Shown: positions 36,913 to 46,657 of the stretch, in pieces
How the letters are laid out: each line of letters opens with the position of its first letter
Numbering within the stretch: the stretch's first letter is position 1
Source of the DNA: an uncultured Flavobacteriaceae bacterium
Lineage (GTDB): Bacteria; Bacteroidota; Bacteroidia; Flavobacteriales; Flavobacteriaceae
DNA: 64,000 nt
NCBI GenBank assembly: GCA_943789455.1
Contig: CALSUE010000001.1
Coordinates: 623,001-687,000, forward strand
Direction of reading: 5' to 3'
Made by a program: the position numbers and the translations under genes
The notes under the pieces: generated by a model
Databases searched by the model: none
Told to the model about the DNA's origin: nothing
Seen by the model: the letters and a program-made list of their open reading frames with translations, nothing else

Positions 36913-39567
36913 TTATTTTAGTCTATCTAGACTAGTCAATATTGTATTAATCTTAGCTAATGTGTCAGATTCTTTCTTTCGCTCCAAAACTATAACCTTT
37001 TCAGGAGCATTTTGAACAAAACGTTCATTCAATAATTTTTTCTGAATACCTGTAAGAAAACCTCTTGCTCTTTTTAGTTCTGACTCTAGTTTTAAAATTT
37101 CAGCATCTACATCAATATTCTCCTCAGAAATAGGCACAAAATATTCATTGGATTTAACCCTAAAGGAAGCTCCATCAACTTTTTCTGAAACTTCTTCTAT
37201 AACTGATGTATTCGTTAATTTTTGTATGAGTGCATGAAACTGATTATTATTAATTTCCCTATTTATTACATATAATTTAATGGGATCTCTAAAAGGGATA
37301 TTCTTATCTTTTCTTATGGTCCTTATTCCAGAAATAATAGCTGAAGCCATATCAAATTTTAATATGACTTCATTATCATAGTCTTTTTGAATTGGATAAT
37401 TGGCTATAATTAAAGCCTCATCAGGTGTTCTTCGTGCAATATGATGCCATATCTCCTCTGTTAAAAAAGGCATAAACGGATGTAATACCTTTAAATTATT
37501 TTCTAAAATTTTAACTATTTCATTAAATGTAGTTGCATCAATTGGTTGTTGATATGCGGGTTTTACAATTTCCAATAACCAAGAAGAAAAGTCATCAGTA
37601 ATTAATTTATAAATAATCATTAAAGCATCTGATAATCGATACTTAGAAAAGTGGTCTTCTATCTCTGCTAAAGCTTTTTGAAATTTAGCATTATACCAAG
37701 TTAATCCAATACTTGCTGTTTGAGGCTGAGGTATAGTTTTATCGATCTCCCAACCTTTAATAAGACGAAACGCATTCCAAATTTTATTAGCAAACTGTTT
37801 TCCTTGTTGACATAGTTCTTCATCAAACATTAAATCGTTTCCTGCTGCAGAACTCAACAACAATCCTACTCTAACTCCATCAGCTCCATAAGTTTCAATA
37901 AGTTTTAATGCATCTGGAGAATTCCCTAAAGATTTAGACATTTTACGACGTTGTTTATCACGAACTAAGCCTGTTAAATAAACATTCTGAAATGGTTTTT
38001 CACTTTTGTATTCATATCCTGCAATAATCATTCTGGCTACCCAGAAAAATAAAATATCTGGCCCAGTTACCAAATCATTTGTTGGATAATAATATTTTAT
38101 TTCTTTATTTTCTGGATTTCTTATACCATCAAAAACCGATATTGGCCAAAGCCAAGACGAGAACCAAGTGTCTAATGCATCCTCATCTTGTCGTAAGTCA
38201 TTAATTGAGAAAGATTCCTTAAGATCATGAGTAGAATCCGATAGTTTTTTCTTTGCAATTTGAAAGGCTTCTTCTTTAGTTTCTGCAACTACAAAATCAT
38301 TTTTGCCATTTCCGTAAAAATAAGCTGGAATTTGTTGACCCCACCACAATTGTCTTGAAATATTCCAGTCGCGAATATTTTCCATCCAATGTCTGTAGGT
38401 ATTTTCAAATTTTTTAGGATAGAGATTTATGGCAGGATCATCACCTAAAACAGCTTCAATTGCTGGTTTTACTAGATCTTCCATTCTCAAGAACCACTGA
38501 TCGGACAATCTTGGTTCTATAACAGCTTTAGTTCTTTCAGAGGTCCCAACTTTATTAGTGTGTACTTCTATTTTGACTAAAAACCCTTTTTCCTCTAATT
38601 CCTTAGTTACTTCTTTACGAACAACAAATCTGTCTTTTCCTTCATAATGCAAACCAAATGAATTTAAAGAAGCATCTTCATTAAAGATATCTATTACTTC
38701 TAATGCATGTTTATCACCTAAAATCTTATCATTTTCATCGTGGGCTGGTGTAACTTTTAAACAACCTGTTCCAAACTCTATATCAACGTATTCATCTTCA
38801 ATAATAGGAATAATACGATTACAAATAGGAACTATAGCTTTTTTACCTTTAAGATGTTTAAAACGAGTATCCGTTGGGTTAATACAAATTGCTGAATCAC
38901 CAAAAATGGTTTCAGGGCGTGTTGTGGCGATAGTTAAAAACTCATCACTCCCTTCAATTTTATATTTTATATAATATAAGTTGCCCTGTTTTTCTTCATA
39001 GATCACCTCTTCATCAGATAAGGTTGTTTTGGCTTCTGGATCCCAATTCACCATCCTAAAACCTCTATAAATTAGCCCTTTATTGAATAAATCAACAAAA
39101 ACTTTTATTACAGAATCAGACATTTCAGGATCCATTGTAAAAGCTGTTCTTTCCCAATCACATGAGGCACCCAGTTTCTTAAGCTGATCTAAAATAATAC
39201 CACCATATTCAGACTTCCATTCCCAAGCATGTGCTAAAAACTCCTCACGAGTAAGATCATTTTTATCAATTCCTTGTTCTTTTAATTTAGCGACAACCTT
39301 GGCTTCAGTGGCAATAGAGGCATGATCTGTTCCAGGAACCCAACAAGCATTTTTACCAGACAAACGAGCATGTCTTATGAGTACATCCTGAATGGTGTTA
39401 TTCAGCATATGTCCCATATGCAATACTCCTGTTACGTTAGGTGGAGGAATTACAATGGTATAAGGCTCTCTATCGTCTACTTCAGAATGAAAATAATTGT
39501 GTTTCATCCAATAGTCATACCATTTACTTTCTACTAAACTTGCATCATATTTTGATGGAATACTCAT
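36913..39567 (-). CDS. valS: Valine--tRNA ligase
   Basis: Class I synthetase charging tRNA-Val. About 884 residues with PPPNVTGVLHMGHMLN (the HIGH-type motif), the editing-domain TTRPETIFGD, WFSSWLWP, the RRKMSKSLGNSPD (KMSKS) loop, the anticodon domain and a C-terminal coiled coil. The track start at 39606 gives 13 extra residues, but a -7 box at 39596-39603 covers that codon region, so transcription likely starts after it; the ATG at 39567 (MSIPSKYDASLVE) fits the family. Confidence 0.95.
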   Translation of the reverse strand: MSIPSKYDASLVESKWYDYWMKHNYFHSEVDDREPYTIVIPPPNVTGVLHMGHMLNNTIQDVLIRHARLSGKNACWVPGTDHASIATEAKVVAKLKEQGIDKNDLTREEFLAHAWEWKSEYGGIILDQLKKLGASCDWERTAFTMDPEMSDSVIKVFVDLFNKGLIYRGFRMVNWDPEAKTTLSDEEVIYEEKQGNLYYIKYKIEGSDEFLTIATTRPETIFGDSAICINPTDTRFKHLKGKKAIVPICNRIIPIIEDEYVDIEFGTGCLKVTPAHDENDKILGDKHALEVIDIFNEDASLNSFGLHYEGKDRFVVRKEVTKELEEKGFLVKIEVHTNKVGTSERTKAVIEPRLSDQWFLRMEDLVKPAIEAVLGDDPAINLYPKKFENTYRHWMENIRDWNISRQLWWGQQIPAYFYGNGKNDFVVAETKEEAFQIAKKKLSDSTHDLKESFSINDLRQDEDALDTWFSSWLWPISVFDGIRNPENKEIKYYYPTNDLVTGPDILFFWVARMIIAGYEYKSEKPFQNVYLTGLVRDKQRRKMSKSLGNSPDALKLIETYGADGVRVGLLLSSAAGNDLMFDEELCQQGKQFANKIWNAFRLIKGWEIDKTIPQPQTASIGLTWYNAKFQKALAEIEDHFSKYRLSDALMIIYKLITDDFSSWLLEIVKPAYQQPIDATTFNEIVKILENNLKVLHPFMPFLTEEIWHHIARRTPDEALIIANYPIQKDYDNEVILKFDMASAIISGIRTIRKDKNIPFRDPIKLYVINREINNNQFHALIQKLTNTSVIEEVSEKVDGASFRVKSNEYFVPISEENIDVDAEILKLESELKRARGFLTGIQKKLLNERFVQNAPEKVIVLERKKESDTLAKINTILTSLDRLK

Positions 39568-39595
39568 ACTTATTATACTTTTTGCCTTAAGTGTG

Positions 39596-39603
39596 CAAAA
39601 GTA
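39596..39603 (-). promoter_or_regulatory. -7 promoter element for valS
   Basis: Minus strand TACTTTTG, the same TTGTACTTTTG string seen before rnpB, 28 bases upstream of the ATG at 39567. It argues against the upstream start at 39606. Confidence 0.45.
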
Positions 39604-39682
39604 CAATTATCTGTAGTAATTAAAAGTCTGTTGAATTATTTTTGATTAAATTTGTTTTGATATTTTTAAAACCTTAATTTTT

Positions 39683-40108
39683 ATGAAAAAGTTTTTTACG
39701 TTTCTTATAATATTATCTGCTACTATTTCCATTGCTCAAGAAGCCGAGGACTTAAAACCAGAATTTAAATTTAAAACTGAGACTATTAATTACGGTAAAA
39801 TAATATCAGGAGCTGATGGTGTAAGAGTGTTTGAATTTACAAACGTAGGAAAATCACCTTTAATTATTTCAAGGGTCCAAGCTTCTTGTGGTTGTACAGT
39901 ACCAAAAAAACCAAATTATCCAATAATGCCAGGCGAGGAAGGGAAAATTGAAGTTGCTTATGATACTAAAAGACTTGGGGGGTTCTCTAAAGCCATCACT
40001 ATTTTCTCAAATGCAAAAAATGAACGTAAAATGGTAAAAATTAAAGGCTATATTGAAAAAACAGTATCATTCGAAAAGAAAAAGAATTTACTATCTGTAG
40101 ATAATTAA
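39683..40108 (+). CDS. DUF1573 domain-containing secreted protein
   Basis: A 141-residue exported protein: signal peptide (1-18, ending SIAQ), then one DUF1573 immunoglobulin-like beta domain with INYGKIISGADGVRVFEFTNVGKSPLIIS, ASCGCTVP and PGEEGKIEVAYDTK. DUF1573 proteins are abundant in Bacteroidetes and planctomycetes; function unknown, perhaps periplasmic binding. It is 26 bases ahead of an aminotransferase gene on the same strand. Confidence 0.9.
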   Translation: MKKFFTFLIILSATISIAQEAEDLKPEFKFKTETINYGKIISGADGVRVFEFTNVGKSPLIISRVQASCGCTVPKKPNYPIMPGEEGKIEVAYDTKRLGGFSKAITIFSNAKNERKMVKIKGYIEKTVSFEKKKNLLSVDN

Positions 40109-40134
40109 AAAACTATAAACTACATAATAATTAA

Positions 40135-41325
40135 ATGCCTTTAATATCAAAAAAAGGAGAACTGATGCCTCAGTCTCCCATAAGAAAATTAGTTCCTTTT
40201 GCAGAAGCTGCTAAAAAAAACGGAATAAAAGTATACCACTTAAATATTGGTCAACCAGACATAAAAACACCTAAAGTTGCTTTAGATGCTGTTAAAAATA
40301 ACAGTATTGAGGTACTTTCATATGCAAGATCTGAGGGATCCGAAATCTATAGAGAAAAGTTAACTCATTATTACAAAAAAAATAATATTAATATAACTCC
40401 TCAAGATATTATTGCCACTACTGGTGGATCTGAGGCGCTATTATTTACTATGGGTAGCATAACTGATCCAGGTGATGAAATTATTATCCCAGAACCATTT
40501 TATGCAAATTATAATGGATTTTCTACTGCATCTGGTGTTACAGTTGTTCCTGTGATTTCAAAAATTGAAAATAATTTTGCACTTCCCAATATTGATGATT
40601 TTGAAAAATTAATAACTAAAAAAACCAAAGCAATTTTAATTTGTAACCCCGGTAACCCAACCGGGTATCTTTACAGTAAGGAAGAAATTCTGAAATTAAA
40701 ACACCTCGTATTAAAACACGATTTATTCTTAATTGCAGATGAGGTCTACAGAGAGTTTGCTTATGATAATAACACCCATCATTCTGTAATGTCTGAAACT
40801 GGTCTAGAGCAGCACGCAATTATGATTGATTCTGTCTCAAAACGATATAGTATGTGTGGTGCAAGAATTGGCTGTATTGTCTCAAAAAACAAAAGGTTTA
40901 TGGATACAGCTATTAAATTTGCTCAAGCTAGATTAAGTCCACCAACTTATGCTTTATTAGCTAGTGAGGCAGCCTTAGACACTCCACAAATTTATTTTGA
41001 TGAGGTTATCGAAGAATATGTTGCGAGAAGAGATACGCTAATAACTGAATTAAAAAAAATTGAGGGTGTAAAAGTTGCTAATCCTAAAGGTGCTTTTTAT
41101 TGTGTAGCAGAGTTACCTGTGACTGATACAGATCATTTTGCACGCTGGATTTTAGAAGAATTTCATCACAACAATGAAACTGTTATGGTAGCTCCAGCTA
41201 GTGGTTTTTATTCTAGTGAAGGTGAGGGTAAAAATCAAGTTCGTATGGCCTATGTCTTAAATAAAGAAGATTTAGTTAGATGTGTTGAGATTTTAAAAAT
41301 AGCTTTAGCTTCCTATAAAAAATAA
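40135..41325 (+). CDS. Class I pyridoxal-phosphate aminotransferase
   Basis: A 396-residue fold-type I enzyme of the aspartate/aromatic aminotransferase group. Visible are HLNIGQPDIKTP, the TTGGSEALLFT phosphate region, CNPGNPTGYLYS, IADEVYREF, and the Schiff-base lysine in DSVSKRYSMCGARIG. The C-terminal arginine that binds the substrate alpha-carboxylate lies in NQVRMAYV. Aspartate is a reasonable substrate guess but is not shown. Probably cotranscribed with the preceding DUF1573 gene. Confidence 0.9.
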   Translation: MPLISKKGELMPQSPIRKLVPFAEAAKKNGIKVYHLNIGQPDIKTPKVALDAVKNNSIEVLSYARSEGSEIYREKLTHYYKKNNINITPQDIIATTGGSEALLFTMGSITDPGDEIIIPEPFYANYNGFSTASGVTVVPVISKIENNFALPNIDDFEKLITKKTKAILICNPGNPTGYLYSKEEILKLKHLVLKHDLFLIADEVYREFAYDNNTHHSVMSETGLEQHAIMIDSVSKRYSMCGARIGCIVSKNKRFMDTAIKFAQARLSPPTYALLASEAALDTPQIYFDEVIEEYVARRDTLITELKKIEGVKVANPKGAFYCVAELPVTDTDHFARWILEEFHHNNETVMVAPASGFYSSEGEGKNQVRMAYVLNKEDLVRCVEILKIALASYKK

Positions 41326-41331
41326 AAAATG

Positions 41332-41339
41332 TAAGTTTG
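41332..41339 (+). promoter_or_regulatory. -7 promoter element for murB
   Basis: TAAGTTTG matches TAnnTTTG exactly and lies about 60 bases before the murB TTG start. No -33 TTG at normal distance. Confidence 0.3.
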
Positions 41340-41399
41340 ATTAGATAAACACAACATTTTATTATTAATAAATTTCATACTATCAAATAAAAAATAGAC

Positions 41400-42431
41400 T
41401 TGAATATTCAACAAAACATTTCTCTTAAATCCTATAATACTTTCGGTATAGATGTAACGGCAAGTAGATTTGTTTCTGTTGATAATTTTATTAAACTACA
41501 AAAAATTTTAACACAAGAAAAGGATGTTTTTTTACTAAGTGGTGGTAGCAATATGTTACTTACTAAAAATATAGACAAGCTTGTTATACATATTAATATC
41601 AAGGGTATTTCCGTATATTATGAAAATGAAAGTGAGGTAGAACTGACAGTTAATGCAGGTGAGGATTGGCATGAATTTGTTATGTGGTGTATTTCTCAAA
41701 ATTATGGTGGTATTGAAAATCTTTCTTTAATTCCTGGAAATGTAGGAACATCACCAATTCAAAATATTGGAGCATATGGTGTAGAGGTAAAAGATGTAAT
41801 TACTAAAGTTGAGGGGATAGATTTAAACAGTGCAAAAAAAGTTGAATTTTATAACAAAGAATGTAATTTTGGATATCGTAATTCTATTTTTAAAAATGAA
41901 TTAAAAGAAAAAATTGTTATTACCTCAGTTCGTTTTAAACTCACAAAAATAAATCATCATTTAAACACCAATTACGGTGCTATTGAAAAAGAATTAGCAA
42001 TTAGAAAAATTAGTAATCCAACTATAAAAGACATATCTGATATTGTTATTAATATTAGACAGGCTAAATTACCTGATCCAAAAAAAATAGGAAATAGTGG
42101 TAGCTTTTTTAAAAACCCTATTGTAAGCTTAAAACAATTTAAAAAACTACAAGAAAAGTATCCAAATATTCCATTTTATAAAATACCATCTTCAAAAAAA
42201 GAGGATACTTCTTATAATTATAAAATTCCAGCAGGTTGGTTAATAGAAATAGCCGGGTTTAAAGGGAAAAGGTATGGAGATTGTGGAATTCATGACAATC
42301 AAGCTCTGGTCTTAGTAAATTTCGATAAAGCTAGTGGAACTGACATATATACGCTTGCTAAAAAAATTCAAGAAACCATTTTATCTATTTTCGAAATTAC
42401 CTTAGACATCGAAGTAAATATTATTGAATAA
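41400..42431 (+). CDS. murB: UDP-N-acetylenolpyruvoylglucosamine reductase
   Basis: Second step of muramic acid synthesis: NADPH reduction of the MurA product using FAD. The 343-residue protein is the type I form: LSGGSNMLLT, LIPGNVGTSPIQNIGAYGVEV, the GYRNSIFK tyrosine loop, GNSGSFFKNPIV with the catalytic serine, and PAGWLIEIAGFKGKR. The start is a TTG (MNIQQNISLKSYNTFGID); related proteins begin at the same place, and no suitable ATG follows. murA is 30 kb away in the opposite orientation. Confidence 0.95.
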   Translation: MNIQQNISLKSYNTFGIDVTASRFVSVDNFIKLQKILTQEKDVFLLSGGSNMLLTKNIDKLVIHINIKGISVYYENESEVELTVNAGEDWHEFVMWCISQNYGGIENLSLIPGNVGTSPIQNIGAYGVEVKDVITKVEGIDLNSAKKVEFYNKECNFGYRNSIFKNELKEKIVITSVRFKLTKINHHLNTNYGAIEKELAIRKISNPTIKDISDIVINIRQAKLPDPKKIGNSGSFFKNPIVSLKQFKKLQEKYPNIPFYKIPSSKKEDTSYNYKIPAGWLIEIAGFKGKRYGDCGIHDNQALVLVNFDKASGTDIYTLAKKIQETILSIFEITLDIEVNIIE

Positions 42432-42521
42432 ATTATTTATTGATAAAAATACTTGCCTTTTTATTTTTAGAACACAAACAATAACACCGATTAATTACGT
42501 TAATGTCTTAGGAGAATTATT

Positions 42522-42529
42522 TATCTTTG
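42522..42529 (+). promoter_or_regulatory. -7 promoter element for the 42550 operon
   Basis: TATCTTTG is an exact -7 match, 20 bases before the ATG at 42550. It supports that start over the TTG at 42424 in the track. Confidence 0.4.
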
Positions 42530-42549
42530 TACGACCTAAAAATCATTTA

Positions 42550-42753
42550 ATGAAACTTATCTTAATAACCATTGGTCTACTTGCTATTGGTGTAGCAGGA
42601 ATAGCCATAAAAATATGGGCAAAAAAAGATGGTGAATTTGCCGGAACCTGTGCTAGTCAAAATCCTATGCTAAATAAAACTGGTGAAGCCTGTGGTTTTT
42701 GTGGAAAAACTTCAGATCAATTTGAAGATTGCACAGAACCAACACATAATTAA
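42550..42753 (+). CDS. Small cysteine-containing membrane or secreted protein
   Basis: The track starts this ORF at a TTG inside murB, but the conserved part begins at the ATG at 42550, giving 67 residues. There is one N-terminal hydrophobic segment (about 2-20, KLILITIGLLAIGVAGIAI), then a short soluble tail with four cysteines (TCASQNP, ACGFCGK, DCTEP). The same small protein occurs widely in Flavobacteriaceae, named only as membrane or secreted. Four cysteines may bind a metal or form disulfides. Six bases separate it from the glycosyltransferase gene. Confidence 0.8.
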   Translation: MKLILITIGLLAIGVAGIAIKIWAKKDGEFAGTCASQNPMLNKTGEACGFCGKTSDQFEDCTEPTHN

Positions 42754-42759
42754 ATTTCA

Positions 42760-43866
42760 ATGGTCATTACTGTTTTATTCTACACTTTTGTAGTTACCGC
42801 AGTAGTTCAACTATGTTACTACATCTCGTTTACATCATTATTATTTCATAAAACTTCAACCAAATCTTTTGATGAATTTATTCCCGTATCTGTTATAGTG
42901 TATGCTAAAAATAATGCTCAGCATCTAACTAGACTTATTCCATTACTCCAAGAACAAGAGTATAAAAACTATGAATTGATCTTTATTAATAATGCATCAA
43001 ATGATGAAACATTAGCGGTAATGAAAAAATTTCAAGACAATGATTCAAGAATAAAAATTGTTAACGTTAAAAATAATGAAGCTTTTTGGGGAAATAGAAA
43101 GTATGCGTTAACACTAGGGATAAAGTCTGCAAAACATGAACAATTACTTTTTATAGATGCTGACTGTTTGCCTAGTTCAAAAAAATGGATTAAAGAGATG
43201 ACTGTTCATTTTTCTGAATCAAAATCTATTGTACTAGGTTATGGAGCATATCAATCGAAAAGAAACTCTTTTTTAAATATTTTAATTCGATTTGACAAAT
43301 TACTATCTACTATCCAATCTTTTTCTTACACAAAACTTGGGTCATCTTATGTGGCTGATGGAAAAAATTTAGCCTACAAAAAAAGTGAGTTTTATAGCGT
43401 TAATGGATTTATAAATCATATGAAAATAGATTCTGGGCATCATGATCTTTTTATTAGAGATGCATCTACCTCATCAAATACCACTATAGTTGTAAGCCCA
43501 AATAGCTTTATAATTTATGAAGCTCCACACACTCTAAAAAAATGGTTTACACAAAAAATAAATCAACTAAATACATTCTCACATTATAATTTTAGACATA
43601 AATTCTTTTTAGGATTATTTAGTAGCTCTAAACTACTTTTTATATGCTTGATTCCTTTTTTACTTTATTATAAAGCAGACTACTACACATTAGGTATTAT
43701 TTTAAGCTATTTAATTTTCACCTCCATAATCATTGGTCTTTCTGCAAAAAAATTACAAAAAAAAAGTATTCTATATTTTTCAACATTTATAGAAGTATTT
43801 TTAGTTCTATTTCAATTTGTTATATTTATAACTTACTCCATTTCAAAACAGACGCATTGGAAATAA
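42760..43866 (+). CDS. Family 2 glycosyltransferase, membrane-bound
   Basis: A 368-residue GT-A enzyme with an N-terminal membrane segment (3-25), a GT2 domain (about 45-250) containing VIVYAKNNAQHLTRLIP, INNASNDETLAVM and the metal-binding FIDADCLPSS, and two or three C-terminal membrane segments (about 285-365). It would use a nucleotide sugar on the cytoplasmic face to extend a lipid or envelope glycan. The final ten bases overlap the sigma-factor gene, so the two are coupled. Confidence 0.88.
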   Translation: MVITVLFYTFVVTAVVQLCYYISFTSLLFHKTSTKSFDEFIPVSVIVYAKNNAQHLTRLIPLLQEQEYKNYELIFINNASNDETLAVMKKFQDNDSRIKIVNVKNNEAFWGNRKYALTLGIKSAKHEQLLFIDADCLPSSKKWIKEMTVHFSESKSIVLGYGAYQSKRNSFLNILIRFDKLLSTIQSFSYTKLGSSYVADGKNLAYKKSEFYSVNGFINHMKIDSGHHDLFIRDASTSSNTTIVVSPNSFIIYEAPHTLKKWFTQKINQLNTFSHYNFRHKFFLGLFSSSKLLFICLIPFLLYYKADYYTLGIILSYLIFTSIIIGLSAKKLQKKSILYFSTFIEVFLVLFQFVIFITYSISKQTHWK

Positions 43867-44420
43867 CTAGAGAAAATTTGGCTAATCACATTCAGAAAGC
43901 AAAACAAGGAGACCAAAGTTCTTTTAACTTTTTATTACATCACTTTTGGTCAGACATTTATAACTATCAATTAAAAAGAACTCAAAATGAAAATGATGCA
44001 GAAGATATTACCATTCAATCGTTTTCAAAAGCATTTGATAAGATTCATAGTTTTGACAACAAATATCAATTCAAAACTTGGTTAACTACAATTTCTAAAA
44101 ATATACATATTGATTTGATTAGAAAAAATAAAAAATCTATCAATACCACTACAAGTGAAGATCAAGAGGCTGAAGCGTATAAAATTGTTGATAATAATCC
44201 AACTCCTGAAGACAATCTTATTACTGAACAAAACTTAGCAAAGCTTCTTGAAGACATTAAACAACTCAAACCTAAATATCAAGAAGTTATTCATCTACGT
44301 TTTTTTAAAGAATTAACCTACAAGGAAATTTCTCAACATTTAGATGAACCTATGAGTAATATCAAAGTAAAATTGTTACGTGCTAAAAAAATATTAGCAG
44401 AGATTATAAATAAATCCTAA
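43857..44420 (+). CDS. RNA polymerase ECF-type sigma factor
   Basis: A 187-residue group IV sigma factor. Region 2 reads YNYQLKRTQNENDAEDITIQ and FKTWLTTISKNIHIDLIRK; region 4 reads LKPKYQEVIHLRFFKELTYK followed by an EISQHL helix-turn-helix. The acidic linker between them is about 25 residues. It starts at TTG (43857) inside the glycosyltransferase gene, which matches the N-terminus of related flavobacterial proteins. No anti-sigma gene is next to it; instead the stop overlaps the start of an NRAMP-like transporter by one base. Confidence 0.92.
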   Translation: MEITRENLANHIQKAKQGDQSSFNFLLHHFWSDIYNYQLKRTQNENDAEDITIQSFSKAFDKIHSFDNKYQFKTWLTTISKNIHIDLIRKNKKSINTTTSEDQEAEAYKIVDNNPTPEDNLITEQNLAKLLEDIKQLKPKYQEVIHLRFFKELTYKEISQHLDEPMSNIKVKLLRAKKILAEIINKS

Positions 44421-45649
44421 TGAAAAAAATCCTAAAATCTTTAGGTCCTGGGTTACTTTTTGCAGGTGCAGCAGTTGGTGTATCTCACCTTGTTCAATCT
44501 ACAAGAGCAGGTGCTGATTTTGGATTTGGACTTTTATGGGTATTATTCTTAGCTGCTATTTTCAAGTATCCATTTTTTCAATTTGGTCCAAGATATGCTG
44601 CTGCAACTGGAGAAACTCTACTTGAAGGTTACCATAAATTAGGGAAAGGGATATTAGCAATTAGCTATATTATTAGTTTTTTTACGATGTTTATTATTCA
44701 AGCTGCAATTACAGTGGTTACAGCTGGGTTAGCAACTAATATTTTTGGAAGTTTTGATATTCTTACTTGGTCTGCAATCATAACCATTATTAGTATTTTG
44801 ATATTATTAGTTGGAAAATACAAATTACTTGATGGTTTTATGAAATATGTAATTTTATTACTAACAATTTGTACATTAATAGCAGTAACTGTGGCCCTGT
44901 TTAAAAATGATCATACTTTCAGTTATCACCAAATTATTCCAAATGGAGCTGTTGAAATTACTTTTTTAATAGCTTTTTTAGGGTGGATGCCAACTTCCTT
45001 AGATATTTCTATATGGCAATCTATATGGTCTATTGAAAAAGAAAAAATTTCTCATCAAAAAATAACACCTAAACAAGCTATATTCGATTTTAATATTGGG
45101 TATATAGGAACTATACTGTTGGCAGTTTGTTTTATAATTCTTGGAGCCTTGGTTATGAATAATACAGGTCAGAGCTTTTCAAGTAAAGGAAGTGTTTTTG
45201 CTGGTCAACTAATAGAATTATATACTCAAAACTTGGGTGATTTAACCTATGTTTTTATAGCTGTAGCAGCCTTAACTACAATGTTTAGTACCACAATTAC
45301 AGCTTTAGATGCGTCTCCAAGATCTATGACAATAGCAAATAAATTATTGTTCAACACCAAACTAAAGTTAAACTACTGGTTTTGGATCATATTTCTTGGT
45401 ATAGGAACCTATATAATCTTGAAATATTTTAGTGATAATATGGGGCTATTAGTTAAAATAGGTACTGTACTTTCTTTTTTAACAGCTCCATTTTATGCTG
45501 TTTTAAACTATATATTAATTACTGGAAAACATACACCAAAAGAACACCAACCTTCGATATATTTAAAAGTTTTAAGTATTTGTGGAATTATATTTTTAAT
45601 AGTTTTTAGTGCTTGGTATCTGTTGAGTTTATTTAAGTTTTCTTTGTAA
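44420..45649 (+). CDS. NRAMP-family-like metal transporter lacking the DPGN and MPH motifs
   Basis: A 409-residue integral membrane protein with about 11 hydrophobic segments and the NRAMP start GPGLLFAGAAVGVSH. In classical NRAMP Mn/Fe transporters helix 1 carries DPGN; here the position reads GVSH (about 20-23). Helix 6 normally has MPH; here it is MPTSLD (189-194). Both coordination motifs are changed, so the substrate may not be Mn or Fe. The start overlaps the sigma-factor stop (TAATG). The lipA promoter lies inside its last codons. Confidence 0.85.
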   Translation: MKKILKSLGPGLLFAGAAVGVSHLVQSTRAGADFGFGLLWVLFLAAIFKYPFFQFGPRYAAATGETLLEGYHKLGKGILAISYIISFFTMFIIQAAITVVTAGLATNIFGSFDILTWSAIITIISILILLVGKYKLLDGFMKYVILLLTICTLIAVTVALFKNDHTFSYHQIIPNGAVEITFLIAFLGWMPTSLDISIWQSIWSIEKEKISHQKITPKQAIFDFNIGYIGTILLAVCFIILGALVMNNTGQSFSSKGSVFAGQLIELYTQNLGDLTYVFIAVAALTTMFSTTITALDASPRSMTIANKLLFNTKLKLNYWFWIIFLGIGTYIILKYFSDNMGLLVKIGTVLSFLTAPFYAVLNYILITGKHTPKEHQPSIYLKVLSICGIIFLIVFSAWYLLSLFKFSL

Positions 45650-45654
45650 CTTTG
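45623..45654 (+). promoter_or_regulatory. Promoter of lipA
   Basis: TTG (45623-45625), 21 bases, TAACTTTG (45647-45654): full consensus match. It overlaps the end of the NRAMP-like gene and gives a leader of about 15 bases. Confidence 0.6.
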
Positions 45655-45673
45655 CAAAATAAATTATTAATTA

Positions 45674-46543
45674 ATGGCAAACGATACTGCTGTACTTCCT
45701 AAAAGAGTTAAAAAACCTGATTGGCTTCGTGTAAAGCTTCCTGTAGGAAAAAAGTACACAGAACTTAGAGGATTGGTAGATAAGTATAAATTAAATACTA
45801 TTTGTACCAGTGGTAGTTGCCCTAATATGGGTGAATGTTGGGGAGAAGGTACTGCTACCTTTATGATTTTAGGTAATATCTGTACCAGATCATGTGGTTT
45901 TTGCGGTGTGAAGACTGGAAGACCCGAAACGGTTGAATGGGATGAACCCGAAAAAGTAGCTAGGTCAATTAAAATTATGGGCATAAAGCACGCCGTAATT
46001 ACCTCTGTTGATAGAGATGATTTGAAAGATGGTGGGTCTATTATTTGGGCTGAGACTGTTGATGCCATCAGAAGAGCAAATCCAAACACTACTTTAGAAA
46101 CTTTAATTCCAGATTTTCAAGGAAAAACAAATCAAATAGATCGTATTATTGATGTCCATCCAGAAGTGGTTTCTCACAATATGGAAACTGTCAGAAGATT
46201 AACTCGAGAAGTACGAATTCAGGCTAAATACGATAGAAGTCTTGGCGTACTTCAGTACCTCAAAGAGAAAGGTATGAGAACTAAAACCGGCTTAATGTTA
46301 GGTCTTGGTGAAACTGAAGAGGAAGTAATTCAAACCATGAAAGATTTACAAGGAGTAGGACTAGATGTTTTAACTATTGGTCAATATTTACAACCTACAA
46401 AAAAACACTTACCTGTAAAGGAATTTATAACACCAGATCAATTTAAGAAATACGAAACTTTAGGACTAGAAATGGGTTTTATGTATGTTGAAAGTGGTGC
46501 CTTAGTTCGTTCATCTTATAAAGCACACAAGCACGCAATATAA
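45674..46543 (+). CDS. lipA: Lipoyl synthase
   Basis: Radical-SAM enzyme that inserts two sulfurs into protein-bound octanoate to make lipoate. The 289-residue protein shows the auxiliary-cluster cysteines [13 protein letters not shown], the radical-SAM CTRSCGFC, and the C-terminal RSSY ([11 protein letters not shown]) that ligates the auxiliary cluster. All key residues are present. It serves the pyruvate and 2-oxoglutarate dehydrogenases and glycine cleavage, matching lpd and gcvT in this window. Confidence 0.96.
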   Translation: MANDTAVLPKRVKKPDWLRVKLPVGKKYTELRGLVDKYKLNTICTSGSCPNMGECWGEGTATFMILGNICTRSCGFCGVKTGRPETVEWDEPEKVARSIKIMGIKHAVITSVDRDDLKDGGSIIWAETVDAIRRANPNTTLETLIPDFQGKTNQIDRIIDVHPEVVSHNMETVRRLTREVRIQAKYDRSLGVLQYLKEKGMRTKTGLMLGLGETEEEVIQTMKDLQGVGLDVLTIGQYLQPTKKHLPVKEFITPDQFKKYETLGLEMGFMYVESGALVRSSYKAHKHAI

Positions 46544-46657
46544 ACTATAAGTCAACTTAATTTTAAAATAATTTATTGTTTTGAGATATAACTTGATATT
46601 ACATAAATTTTAAAAATTAAAAAAATAATGTCTTTTGGCATAATAGTTGAATTGAAG

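Noticed and set aside
42424-42549. N-terminal 42 residues of the 109-residue ORF starting at TTG 42424
   Set aside because: They overlap murB and the promoter region; the conserved protein begins at the ATG at 42550.
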